64,000 nucleotides of DNA, from NCBI RefSeq assembly GCF_005765165.1, contig NZ_VCIW01000019.1, positions 99,936 to 163,935 on the forward strand, read 5' to 3'. Positions within the stretch are counted from its first letter, which is position 1, and each line of letters opens with the position of its first letter. A program made the position numbers and the translations under genes. The notes beneath the pieces were generated by a model. It had not been told where the DNA came from, did not search any database, and was given only the letters and a program-made list of their open reading frames with translations. Origin of the DNA: Paenibacillus antri. GTDB taxonomy: Bacteria; Bacillota; Bacilli; Paenibacillales; YIM-B00363. Shown here piece by piece: positions 9,245-17,363 of this stretch.

Positions 9245-9344
9245 CCCCGCGTTTCTGCGGCCTTACGGCCTTCTTTCTTTCTATTATGGGAGTTTCGGCG
9301 GAAATTTGCTGTGAAGCGCATTACAAATGTGGGGAAAGCCCACG

Positions 9345-9379
9345 AAAAAACCGCCGCCGCGCATGAGGCGCGGAAGCGG
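9345..9379 (-). terminator. Terminator after the Gfo/Idh/MocA gene
   Basis: Stem CCGCGC/GCGCGG with an outer CCGC/GCGG arm and a CTCAT loop, followed in the minus direction by GTTTTTTCG. Confidence 0.7.
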
Positions 9380-9393
9380 CTTCCGTGGTCCGG

Positions 9394-10371
9394 TCAATAA
9401 ACGACTTTCACCGGTTGGCCCGTATCGGCGGATAGGTTCGCCGCGGCGGTCACCGCCTGCGTTCGGTACGCGTCCGCGTAGTCGGAACGGATGCGCGAGA
9501 CGTCGCCCGTGCGCACGGCGTGAAGGAACGCCTCGTTCTCGGCCGCGTACGGATCGACCGCGTCGGTGTAGTCGGACCGGCTGCCGCCGCCGATCGCCGT
9601 CAGTCCCGACGGCGTCCAGTCGAGGCGCCCCTCGGGCGTGAAGAAGCTCAGCTGCACCGAGCCCGCGTCTCCGGGCAGCAGGCACGTATTCGAAATCGTC
9701 GCCACCGCGCCGCCGCTCAGCTTCAGCACGACCGAGCCGACGTCCGGCACCGTTACGTTCTCGTGCGTCTTATGCATCGCGCGGCTGCCGTAAGCGGCGT
9801 ACACCTCGTCTACCTCGCCGGCGACGTAGCGAAGCAGGTCGACGAGATGCGTCGTCTGCTCGACGAACTGCCCTCCGGAGCCTCCCATGCTTCTCCACCA
9901 CGGCACGCCCGGCATGCCGCCCATCCAGCCGCCCGTCGCCATGCCGACCGTGCGCTCCGCTAAGATCGCGCGCAGCCGCTCCGAAATCGTTCGATAACGA
10001 AAATGATACCCGACCGACGTAATCAATCCCTTGTCCCGGATCCGGCCGAGCAGCTCCTTCGGAAGCGCGGCGTCGATGCCGAGCGGCTTCTCCACCAAGA
10101 ACGGGATGCCCCGTTCGATCAGCTGCCGCTCCATATCCCCGTGCGCCATCGGCGGCACGCATAGATAGACGGCGTCCAGCTTCTCCCCGTCCAACATGTC
10201 CTGCATCGACGCGTAGCCGCGCGCGGCGTCGAAGCCGGCGGCCATCGTCTCCGCCTTCTCCTTCGTCGTGCCCAAGATCGCCGCGACGCGCACGCCGTCC
10301 GTCTTCGTCAGCTTGTCCGCATGCACCTTCGAGAACCAACCGGTGCCCGCGATTCCGATTCGCAATGTCAT
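9394..10371 (-). CDS. Gfo/Idh/MocA-family NAD(P)-dependent oxidoreductase
   Basis: 325-residue cytosolic oxidoreductase acting on a sugar, sugar acid or inositol-type substrate. The N-terminal Rossmann fold starts with IGIAGTGWFSKVH (GxGxxG variant), and the family's catalytic-lysine motif is VEKPLG (about residue 97). The C-terminal alpha/beta domain includes GGSGGQFVEQTTHLVDLLRY with the conserved histidine. Length fits the family. It stands alone between signalling genes, so the substrate cannot be inferred. Confidence 0.9.
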   Translation of the reverse strand: MTLRIGIAGTGWFSKVHADKLTKTDGVRVAAILGTTKEKAETMAAGFDAARGYASMQDMLDGEKLDAVYLCVPPMAHGDMERQLIERGIPFLVEKPLGIDAALPKELLGRIRDKGLITSVGYHFRYRTISERLRAILAERTVGMATGGWMGGMPGVPWWRSMGGSGGQFVEQTTHLVDLLRYVAGEVDEVYAAYGSRAMHKTHENVTVPDVGSVVLKLSGGAVATISNTCLLPGDAGSVQLSFFTPEGRLDWTPSGLTAIGGGSRSDYTDAVDPYAAENEAFLHAVRTGDVSRIRSDYADAYRTQAVTAAANLSADTGQPVKVVY

Positions 10372-10519
10372 ATCGGCCTTGCCTCCTCCTCATCGGGTTC
10401 CGTTGGCATGGCTTCGACGGCGACCAACCGAATACGCCTCGAACCTTATTCCCCACGGTCCCTTCGATGGTTTTGCTCCCATCTTACACGAACCGTCCCG
10501 GCATGACTATATTCTTCCT

Positions 10520-10900
10520 TCACTCCGCCATCAAGACGGACGGGTGAAAGACGCGGTCCACCGCGGTCAGCACCCGGTCCGCGTTGAACGGCTTCAGAAT
10601 ATAATCCTTCGCGCCGCGATGGACCGAATTGACGATCAAGTGCCGGTGACCGAGCGCGGAGCACATGATGACCTTCGCCTTCGCGTCCATCCGCATGATA
10701 TGCTCCAGCGCTTCGATGCCGCCCATCTCCGGCATGTTCAGGTCCAGAATGACGAGCTCGGGACGATACGCCCGATACTTATCGATCGCCTCCAGGCCGT
10801 TCGCCGCCTCCGTTACGACCGTATGTCCGGCCCTCTCCAACAGATCCTTCAACATGACCCGCAAAAAAGCGGCATCGTCCGCGATCAATATCGTCGCCAT
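10520..10900 (-). CDS. Single-domain CheY-like response regulator
   Basis: 126 residues, a receiver domain only. The acidic pair is ADDA (residues 8-9), the phospho-acceptor aspartate is in LVILDLNMPEMGG (about 52), the conserved Ser/Thr position is CSALG and the lysine is ILKPF. There is no output domain, so it must act by protein-protein interaction or phosphotransfer, as CheY and Spo0F do. It follows the kinase/SARP-regulator pair (gap 127 bp with a terminator), which makes the hybrid kinase a possible phosphodonor, but this is inference. Confidence 0.9.
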   Translation of the reverse strand: MATILIADDAAFLRVMLKDLLERAGHTVVTEAANGLEAIDKYRAYRPELVILDLNMPEMGGIEALEHIMRMDAKAKVIMCSALGHRHLIVNSVHRGAKDYILKPFNADRVLTAVDRVFHPSVLMAE

Positions 10901-10983
10901 CCCTAACTCAGCTCCTTCTCGCTTCCCAACCGTTCCTTGTTTTTACCAATTGTAGCACCCCCCGCTGAACAAAAACTGAACAA

Positions 10984-11022
10984 CAAAAAAGAACGGGGGC
11001 CGCGATGCCGCGCTCCCCGTTC
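10984..11022 (-). terminator. Strong terminator after the SARP-type regulator
   Basis: Stem GAACGGGG/CCCCGTTC with an inner GCG/CGC, followed in the minus direction by TTTTTTG; it separates the kinase-regulator operon from the CheY-like gene. Confidence 0.85.
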
Positions 11023-11027
11023 CCTCG

Positions 11028-12170
11028 TTACGCCCTTCCGTAATGCTCCTCGTACCAAGCCGCGATGCCGGCCTCCGGTTCCTCGCCGGCCTCCTCCCGC
11101 AGCGCCTCCCGCATCTGCGCGTACGTGCGCCGCACCTCCTGCGCCTGTCCCTGCCGATGAAACATTCGCATCAACAACGAATAGCTCTCCTGCACGGACG
11201 GGAATCGGGCGATCACGTCCGTCAGCAGCGAATACGCGACGCTGCTCCACGACCGTCCGCCGAGCTCGCCGGCGAAGCGCAGCGCGCTCTCCAACCACTT
11301 CATCCGGAGCCGTTCCCGCTCCTGCTCCGCCCATAGATAGCCTTCTTGCTCGAAATAATCGCCCCGATACAACGCCATCCAACGCTGCAGCTCCTCGATC
11401 GGCAGCGGATCCTTGTCGACCAAGTCCGCCAGCTTTCGCTCCCACAGGTCGACGTCCACCGCGACGCCGTGCAGTTCGAGCCGATAGCCGCCGTCCACGA
11501 AGCTCAGCTTGATCGGCAGCGACAGCCCCTTCACCGTCTGGCGAATTTGATATACGGTCGTATGCAGATGCGTCTGGGCTTTGAGAAGATCCATCTCCGG
11601 CCACATCAGATCGAGAAGGGCGTCTTTGGATACCGCCCGGTCCCGCATATGAAGCAGGTACGAGAATACCTCCTTCGCCTTCGTCGTGCGCCAAGGGATC
11701 TCCAGCGCCCGCTCCTCCCCTTCGCTCGCCCCGGCGCTGAGCCGAAGGAAGCAGCGTAACGCCGGGGCGGCCCGCTTCTCCTCCGTCTCGTCCGCGCCGG
11801 ACGGACGGGGCATCCGCGACGCGAGCCGCGCCAGCGTCGTCTCGAGCCGCTTCGTCTGCACCGGCTTCAGCAAGTAGTCCGTCGCGTTCAGCTCGAAGGC
11901 GTTCACGGCGTATTGATCGTATGCCGTCACGAACACGATCTGCACGTCGGGAAGCCGCGCGAGCAGCCGCTCCGCCGCGACGATCCCGTTCATCCCCGGC
12001 ATCTCGATATCGACGAAGGCGACGTCGGCCGCGAGCGACTCCGCTTGAAGCAGCGCCTCGCGCGGATCCGAGAACGCGCCGAGCACGTCGACCCCTTGAC
12101 GCCGAAGCATACGTTCCATGCCGGCGAGCGACAGCGGTTCGTCATCCAGAATGATCGCTCTCATGTTCAT
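11028..12170 (-). CDS. Response regulator with SARP-like (BTAD) output domain
   Basis: 380-residue transcription regulator. The receiver domain (about 1-120) has DDEP, the phospho-acceptor aspartate in VAFVDIEMPGMNG and the lysine in LLKPVQ. A winged-helix DNA-binding domain (about 150-225, ending KLSFVDGGYRLEL) and a bacterial transcriptional activator domain of helical repeats (about 230-375) follow, the layout of SARP-like regulators paired with 7TMR-DISM kinases in Paenibacillaceae. Its start lies inside the 3' end of the kinase gene (29-bp overlap; ATG at 12170 or the ATG two codons on), so the two are coupled. Confidence 0.9.
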   Translation of the reverse strand: MNMRAIILDDEPLSLAGMERMLRRQGVDVLGAFSDPREALLQAESLAADVAFVDIEMPGMNGIVAAERLLARLPDVQIVFVTAYDQYAVNAFELNATDYLLKPVQTKRLETTLARLASRMPRPSGADETEEKRAAPALRCFLRLSAGASEGEERALEIPWRTTKAKEVFSYLLHMRDRAVSKDALLDLMWPEMDLLKAQTHLHTTVYQIRQTVKGLSLPIKLSFVDGGYRLELHGVAVDVDLWERKLADLVDKDPLPIEELQRWMALYRGDYFEQEGYLWAEQERERLRMKWLESALRFAGELGGRSWSSVAYSLLTDVIARFPSVQESYSLLMRMFHRQGQAQEVRRTYAQMREALREEAGEEPEAGIAAWYEEHYGRA

Positions 12171-15100
12171 CGATTTCGGTCGGCACCTCCTTCGTTCCGA
12201 TCGGAATTTCGAAGCGAACGGTCGATCCTCGGTCCGGCGAGGACTCGATCGTCAGCCCTTGGCCGTATACGTGCAGCAAGCGCCGATGAATGTTCGTCAG
12301 TCCGATGCCGCCCTCGTGCCGTCCCGACAAGATGCGCTCGGCCGTTCCTTCCGCGAAGCCGATCCCGTTGTCCGAGACGGCGACGACGATTCGATCCATC
12401 CGCGGCTCGACGTCGATCCGCACCTCGCCGCCGCCGGGCCGCTTCAGGATGCCGTGCCGCAGCGCGTTCTCGACGATCGGCTGAATCGACAGCGGCGGCA
12501 ATTCGAACGCGGCGTACTCCGGCACGTTCGCGACGATGCGCATCCGCTCTCCGAAGCGCGCCCGCTCCACGGATAAGTACGATTCGACGAGCGTCCACTC
12601 CATCGCGAACGGAACGACGTCGTTCAGATTGCGAAGATCGAAGCTGTTCTTCAAATACAAGCCGAAGTCCGTCAGCACCTCCCGCATCCGGTCGGGATCC
12701 GTCTCGCTCAGACTGGCGATCGTGTTGAGCGCGTTAAACAGGAAATGCGGCTTGATCTGCGCTTGAATGAGCGCCATCTCCATATGCAGCTTCTCCCTGA
12801 CGGACTGCTTCAGCTGCAGCAGCGTCCGCACGCGCGCCTTCAGCTCGGCGGAATCGACCGGCTTCAGCACGTAATCGTTCGCGCCGGCGTCGAAGCCGGC
12901 CATCAGATCCGCGGGCTGGCTTCGGGCCGTCAAGAACAAGACCGGCAGCTCATGGAACGAGAACCGGCTCCGGATGAACCGGCACAGCTCGTACCCCGTC
13001 TTGCCGGGCAGCGAGACGTCGAGAATGACGGCGTCCCATCGCGGCGCGCCCGTCAGCGCCCGCATCGCCTGCGAGCCGTCCGACACCGCGTCGACGCTGT
13101 ATCGCTCGTTCGTCAACAGCTCGTACACGACCTTCAGGCTGACCGGGTCGTCCTCGACGAGCAGGATGCGCGGCGCGTCCCTCACTTCCTTGCGGTACGA
13201 CTTCTCCATCGCCCTCGGCCGATCCTCCGTCTCGGATCGATTCTTCCAACCGGACGCGTCCTGCAGGGAGGCCTTGCTCCGTTCCTCCAGCTTCGCCGCG
13301 GCGGCGGCCGTCTCGGCAAGCACCGACGCGGGCGCCAGAGGGAGCGTGAACCGGAACGCCGTATGCCGGCCCGGATTCGACTCGACGGAGATCGATCCCC
13401 GCTGCAGCTCGACCAGCTTCCGCGTGATGGCGAGGCCGAGACCCGCTCCCTTCGGCGCGGCCTCGCCTTCCGCATACCCTTGCCGGAACTCGTCGAAGAT
13501 CGCATCGAGCTGATCCGGCGGGATCCCCTTCCCGTCGTCCGTCACCGAGATCTCGACGAACGAGCCGACCGTCTCGGCTTCGACCGCGATCGTCTTCGCG
13601 TCGGCGTGTTTCATGGCGTTGTTAAGTAAATTGAACAAAATTTGCATCACCCGCTGATCGTCCGCCAGCACCCTCGGCAGGTCGCTCGGCACCCGGTTCT
13701 CGAAGCGGACGGTTCGATCCTCGGACACGTACGGCAGCAGCTCCCACACGCCTTCCGCGGCCGTTCGCAGATCGACCGCCTTCAAGTTGATGTGCATCGT
13801 GCCCTCGTTCAGCCGGGACAAGTCGAGAATATCCTCCAACAGATGAGACAGGTTGCGGCCCGTCGACACGATTAATCGAAGCCGTTCCGCCTTCGCCGCG
13901 TCGAGCCCGCCCTCGTCCAACGAAAGCTGCGCCATGTTGATCATCCCGTGCAGCGGCGTGCGCAGCTCGTGGGACGTCGTCGCCAGAAACTCGCTCTTCA
14001 TCCGGTCGGCCTGCACCAGCTGCATGGAAGCTTGTTCGACCTTCTTCAGATTGTCGAAGAACCGCTTCGCGAGCAGCACGCCCATCGAAAAGACGAAGGC
14101 CAGCATCTCGATCGGAAAGAAGAGGTTGGAAGGCTGGAGACCGAGGAACGTCAGCCCGACGAACAGATGCTCATAGAACAGACAGAGCGCTCCGAGCAGC
14201 GCATACACCGATTCGGTCTTGCGGGTCAACACGCCGGCGAGCAGCCACGCCATCAAGTACAACGACAAGAGCCCCTCGAAGCCCATAAGCAAGTAATCGT
14301 AGGACGAGTATACGAACACTTCGCTCAAGAGACAGAAGACCGTCAGCAGCGCCGTGACGACCGTCGACAGACGGACCACCCAAAGAGACGCATACTGGGG
14401 GAACATAAACCGTACGAACCAGAGAATCGTAAAATAAATCGAGAGGGAGGATAACATCTGGAGCTTGCTCTGCCACTCGTAGCTCAGCGTCGGCCACCAG
14501 ACGAACAACAGCTTCTCCCCGTGGGTCGCCCCGAACGCCAAATACGCGAGGAAGAAGCACCCGAACCAGAACAGCTCCGGGTTTTGCCGCCGAAGCGCAT
14601 AGACCGCGATGAACAGCAGCCCAAGAGTGAGAAACAGTGCGCCGAGAATCGTCTCTACCATCTTCTCGGCCTGTTCCTCGCGCACGACGTTGTGCACGGT
14701 GCCGAGCTGGAACGTATCGAAGACGCCGCCCTGATTGCCGTAATGGAAGTTGGCCGTATGGACGGTCAGCGTCAGCGTATCGCCTCGTACCGCCGTCTCG
14801 GCGACGTACGGCGTATTTTGCGGAGACGTCGACGCCCGGTCGACGCCGGGCGTTCCGCTTCCGCCGACGGGCTCGCCGGAGACGTACAGCCAGTGCGCCG
14901 TCCGCACGTTGGACGAACGCAACGCCAACGCGAGCCGGTCCCGATCCTCGTCGGAGAGCAGCACCCGCAGCCGATACGTCCCGTATCCGAACGTCGTCTC
15001 TCCGTCTTCCGATAAGGCGTCGTCCCACTTGCCCGGCACCTGCAGGGGGACCGGCTCGACGCCCGACGGATCCTCCGTCGAAGGATCGACGTAAGCGGAC

Positions 15101-15282
15101 GGGTAGAACAGCCACTCCCCCTCCAATCGGACGGTGCCGTCCTCCGCGAGATTCCAGTCCCGCAAATCCAGGGTGCCCCCGGCCGCTTGAGGCGAAGGGG
15201 CTTCCGCGACGAAGAGAGCGTATCCCCGGAAGAACATGAGCACTGCAAAAGCCGCCAAAATCCAGATTTTCTTACGACTCAT
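12142..15282 (-). CDS. Hybrid histidine kinase with 7TMR-DISM sensor and two transmitter modules
   Basis: 1046-residue membrane kinase. In order: one N-terminal membrane segment (5-25), a jelly-roll-like extracytoplasmic domain (about 35-200, LEGEWLFYP...VPGKWDD), seven membrane helices (about 210-405), HisKA with TSHELRTPLHG (about 432), HATPase (DDGKGIPPDQL, GAGLGLAI), a receiver domain (about 700-815: VEDDPVSL, VILDVSLPGKTG, VLKPVD), then a second, LytS-type transmitter with AQIKPHFLFNALNTI and its own HATPase (SIQPIVENALRHG, DNGIGF, GGIGLTNIHRR). Carrying both an orthodox and a LytS-type histidine in one chain suggests an internal relay or two inputs. The partner SARP regulator overlaps its 3' end. 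Confidence 0.93.
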   Translation of the reverse strand: MSRKKIWILAAFAVLMFFRGYALFVAEAPSPQAAGGTLDLRDWNLAEDGTVRLEGEWLFYPSAYVDPSTEDPSGVEPVPLQVPGKWDDALSEDGETTFGYGTYRLRVLLSDEDRDRLALALRSSNVRTAHWLYVSGEPVGGSGTPGVDRASTSPQNTPYVAETAVRGDTLTLTVHTANFHYGNQGGVFDTFQLGTVHNVVREEQAEKMVETILGALFLTLGLLFIAVYALRRQNPELFWFGCFFLAYLAFGATHGEKLLFVWWPTLSYEWQSKLQMLSSLSIYFTILWFVRFMFPQYASLWVVRLSTVVTALLTVFCLLSEVFVYSSYDYLLMGFEGLLSLYLMAWLLAGVLTRKTESVYALLGALCLFYEHLFVGLTFLGLQPSNLFFPIEMLAFVFSMGVLLAKRFFDNLKKVEQASMQLVQADRMKSEFLATTSHELRTPLHGMINMAQLSLDEGGLDAAKAERLRLIVSTGRNLSHLLEDILDLSRLNEGTMHINLKAVDLRTAAEGVWELLPYVSEDRTVRFENRVPSDLPRVLADDQRVMQILFNLLNNAMKHADAKTIAVEAETVGSFVEISVTDDGKGIPPDQLDAIFDEFRQGYAEGEAAPKGAGLGLAITRKLVELQRGSISVESNPGRHTAFRFTLPLAPASVLAETAAAAAKLEERSKASLQDASGWKNRSETEDRPRAMEKSYRKEVRDAPRILLVEDDPVSLKVVYELLTNERYSVDAVSDGSQAMRALTGAPRWDAVILDVSLPGKTGYELCRFIRSRFSFHELPVLFLTARSQPADLMAGFDAGANDYVLKPVDSAELKARVRTLLQLKQSVREKLHMEMALIQAQIKPHFLFNALNTIASLSETDPDRMREVLTDFGLYLKNSFDLRNLNDVVPFAMEWTLVESYLSVERARFGERMRIVANVPEYAAFELPPLSIQPIVENALRHGILKRPGGGEVRIDVEPRMDRIVVAVSDNGIGFAEGTAERILSGRHEGGIGLTNIHRRLLHVYGQGLTIESSPDRGSTVRFEIPIGTKEVPTEIDEHESDHSG

Positions 15283-15365
15283 CGGACGACCCGCTTTTTC
15301 CCGTTATATTGAACCTATTGATTTCATTCTAGCAGGAAAGCGTAGTCCCCACTACCGTTACGCGC

Positions 15366-15398
15366 GAAAAAGCAGCCCCCCGCGAACGGGGGGCTGCG
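15366..15398 (-). terminator. Strong terminator after pdaA
   Basis: Perfect stem CAGCCCCCCG/CGGGGGGCTG around a short loop, followed in the minus direction by CTTTTTC. Confidence 0.9.
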
Positions 15399-15420
15399 GC
15401 GCACCGCCGCGACCGCGCGG

Positions 15421-16215
15421 TTACGGCGTCGGCAGAAGCAGCGAATGCAAACTTTCGAATTCATATCCTTGCGCTCTGGCGTAGTCGATGATGCGGGCCA
15501 TCGCGTCCGCGTTGTCCTTCGAGACGGAATGCAGCAGCAGGATCGCGCCGGGATGCAGCTGAGCGGTCACTTGGCGGAACGCGTAATCGGCGCCCTTCTG
15601 CCGCTTCGTATCCCAATCGACGTACGCGACCGACCAGAACACGTTGACGTAGCCGAGCTTCTTGCTCGCCGCGAGCGTCCGGTCGCTGAAGATGCCGCGC
15701 GGCGGCCGCAGAAACAGCATGTCCTTCTGCTTCGTGACGGCGGCGACGCCCGCCTTCACCCGCTCCAGCTCCCGCTCGAGCTCCGCGTCGGATACGGTCG
15801 TCAGATCCGGGTGGCTCCACGAGTGGTTGCCGATCAGGTGCCCCTCGTCCGCCATCCGGCGCAGCAGCTCCGGCTGCTCCTTAATATATTGACCCGTGAC
15901 GAAGAAGATGGCCGGCACCTTCTTTTCCTTCAGCACGTCCAGGATTTTCGCCGTAAACCCGTTCTCGTACCCGTTGTCGAACGTCAGATACAACGTCTTG
16001 CGCGTGCCGTCGCCCTTGAAGAGCGCGCCGTGCTTCTCGACGAGCGGCAGGAACGGCTCCTGCGCGATCGATGCGGGCTCTCCGTTCTTGCTCTTCTTGA
16101 ACCCGAAGTGAAACGGCGTATCCGTCCCCGCCGCCGCCGCGCCCGCGGCGGGGCTTGCGGCCGTCAGCAGCGACAGCAGCAGCAGCAGGGCGGCGCCGAT
16201 TCGAAGTCTGATCAT
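15421..16215 (-). CDS. pdaA: Polysaccharide deacetylase of the PdaA type (spore cortex muramic-lactam formation)
   Basis: 264-residue exported NodB-homology deacetylase. In B. subtilis PdaA removes the acetyl group from N-acetylmuramic acid during muramic-delta-lactam synthesis in the spore cortex. The signal peptide is about 1-25 (ends AAGAAAAG). NodB motifs are TFDNGYENG (motif 1; the PdaA-type form of TFDDG, catalytic Asp-Asn), HSWSHPDLT (metal-binding histidines), RPPRGIFS and the late LLLHSVSKDNADA. I start at ATG 16215, which has GGAGGAGGA at correct spacing; the frame stays open to 16293. Monocistronic, with a strong terminator. Confidence 0.88.
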   Translation of the reverse strand: MIRLRIGAALLLLLSLLTAASPAAGAAAAGTDTPFHFGFKKSKNGEPASIAQEPFLPLVEKHGALFKGDGTRKTLYLTFDNGYENGFTAKILDVLKEKKVPAIFFVTGQYIKEQPELLRRMADEGHLIGNHSWSHPDLTTVSDAELERELERVKAGVAAVTKQKDMLFLRPPRGIFSDRTLAASKKLGYVNVFWSVAYVDWDTKRQKGADYAFRQVTAQLHPGAILLLHSVSKDNADAMARIIDYARAQGYEFESLHSLLLPTP

Positions 16216-16298
16216 GGCGATCCTCCTCCTCGATAGGTTTCCATCATAGGTACTATCCCTCGGAATTTCGCCTCCCATTCGCGGCTCGCGCATTCAAC

Positions 16299-16337
16299 AA
16301 AAAAACGGCCGGACGAGGGTTTCCCCTTATCCGACCG
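16299..16337 (-). terminator. Terminator at the end of the DMT transporter gene
   Basis: Stem CGGTCGGA..GGG/CCC..TCCGGCCG with a run of seven T in the minus direction; it overlaps the last codons of the gene. Confidence 0.8.
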
Positions 16338-17271
16338 CTTCTTCCGTATTCGGCGCTTCCTTCTTCCGATTGACGACCACGATGCCGGCCGCCACGAGGA
16401 CGAGCCCGAGCAAGATGTACCTGTGGAGCGCCTCGCCGAGCAGCAAGGCGGATAGAAGTACGCCGAACACCGGAATGAGGAACAAGTACATCGAGACGTT
16501 CCCCACGCGATTGTACTTCATGATCGTGTTCCACAAGACGAAGCCCGCCGCCGACAGGAAGGCCAAGTACGCCAGCATCCCCGCCGACGCGAGCGTGAAG
16601 TCGAATCGCGGCCAGCCGCCTGCCGTCGTCGCTCCCGCCGCCAGCAGGCCGATCGCCCCGAAGAGCATCTGATAGCCGGTGAGATACGCCACGGGCATCG
16701 AGGCCGAGCCGTCTCGAGCGAACAAGTTGCCGAGGCCGGCGGCCGCCATGGCGAGCAGCAAGCAGAGCTCGCCGGCGCCGAAACGCAGCTCGAACGCCCC
16801 TTGCGTCAAGTTCACGGCGACGACGCCCGCGAAGCCGACGAGCAGCCCGGCCGCCTTGCGGACGTTCAGCTTGTCGTCCGCGTACAGGAAGTGCGCGAAG
16901 AGCATCTGGAAGAACGAGGTCGTCCCCGAGATGACCGCACCCTGCATGCCCGTGGACAAGCTGAGGCCGATGTAAAACAACACGTATTGCAGGAACGTCT
17001 GGAAGACGCCGATCTTCAGCAGCGACGGCAGCGCGCTTCGCCGCAGCCCTACCTTGCTTCTCATCAACGAGGCGAAGATCAGGATCAGGATCGCCGCCAG
17101 CAGAAATCGCAGTCCCGCGAACCAGAGCAGCTCCGCCGTTTCGTCGGAGCGAATGTCAAGCGCCTCGTAGCTTCGCTTAATGACGGGGAAGGCGCTCCCC
17201 CATAACGCCGTGCATACGACCGCCGAAACGGCGACGCCGTACGGATTTGTGAAAAATTTCTTCGTATTCAA
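16327..17271 (-). CDS. EamA/DMT-superfamily transporter
   Basis: About 314-residue inner-membrane protein with ten predicted transmembrane helices in two homologous EamA halves; the first half opens AVVCTALWGSAFPVIK, the hallmark of drug/metabolite transporters. It probably exports a small metabolite or amino acid; the substrate is not readable. The start is uncertain: I prefer the TTG at 17271 (LNTKKFFTNPYG), preceded by GGGGAA, because the alternative TTG at 17331 adds 20 poorly conserved-looking residues and has no ribosome binding site. Confidence 0.83.
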   Translation of the reverse strand: MNTKKFFTNPYGVAVSAVVCTALWGSAFPVIKRSYEALDIRSDETAELLWFAGLRFLLAAILILIFASLMRSKVGLRRSALPSLLKIGVFQTFLQYVLFYIGLSLSTGMQGAVISGTTSFFQMLFAHFLYADDKLNVRKAAGLLVGFAGVVAVNLTQGAFELRFGAGELCLLLAMAAAGLGNLFARDGSASMPVAYLTGYQMLFGAIGLLAAGATTAGGWPRFDFTLASAGMLAYLAFLSAAGFVLWNTIMKYNRVGNVSMYLFLIPVFGVLLSALLLGEALHRYILLGLVLVAAGIVVVNRKKEAPNTEEAVG

Positions 17272-17363
17272 AACGATTCCCCGGCCGAGCCGTACCCCTT
17301 CTCCTTCGATAGCGTCGATGACGCTTTCCAAGGGTACAACACCGCGGGTCGCCGGTCAATGCC

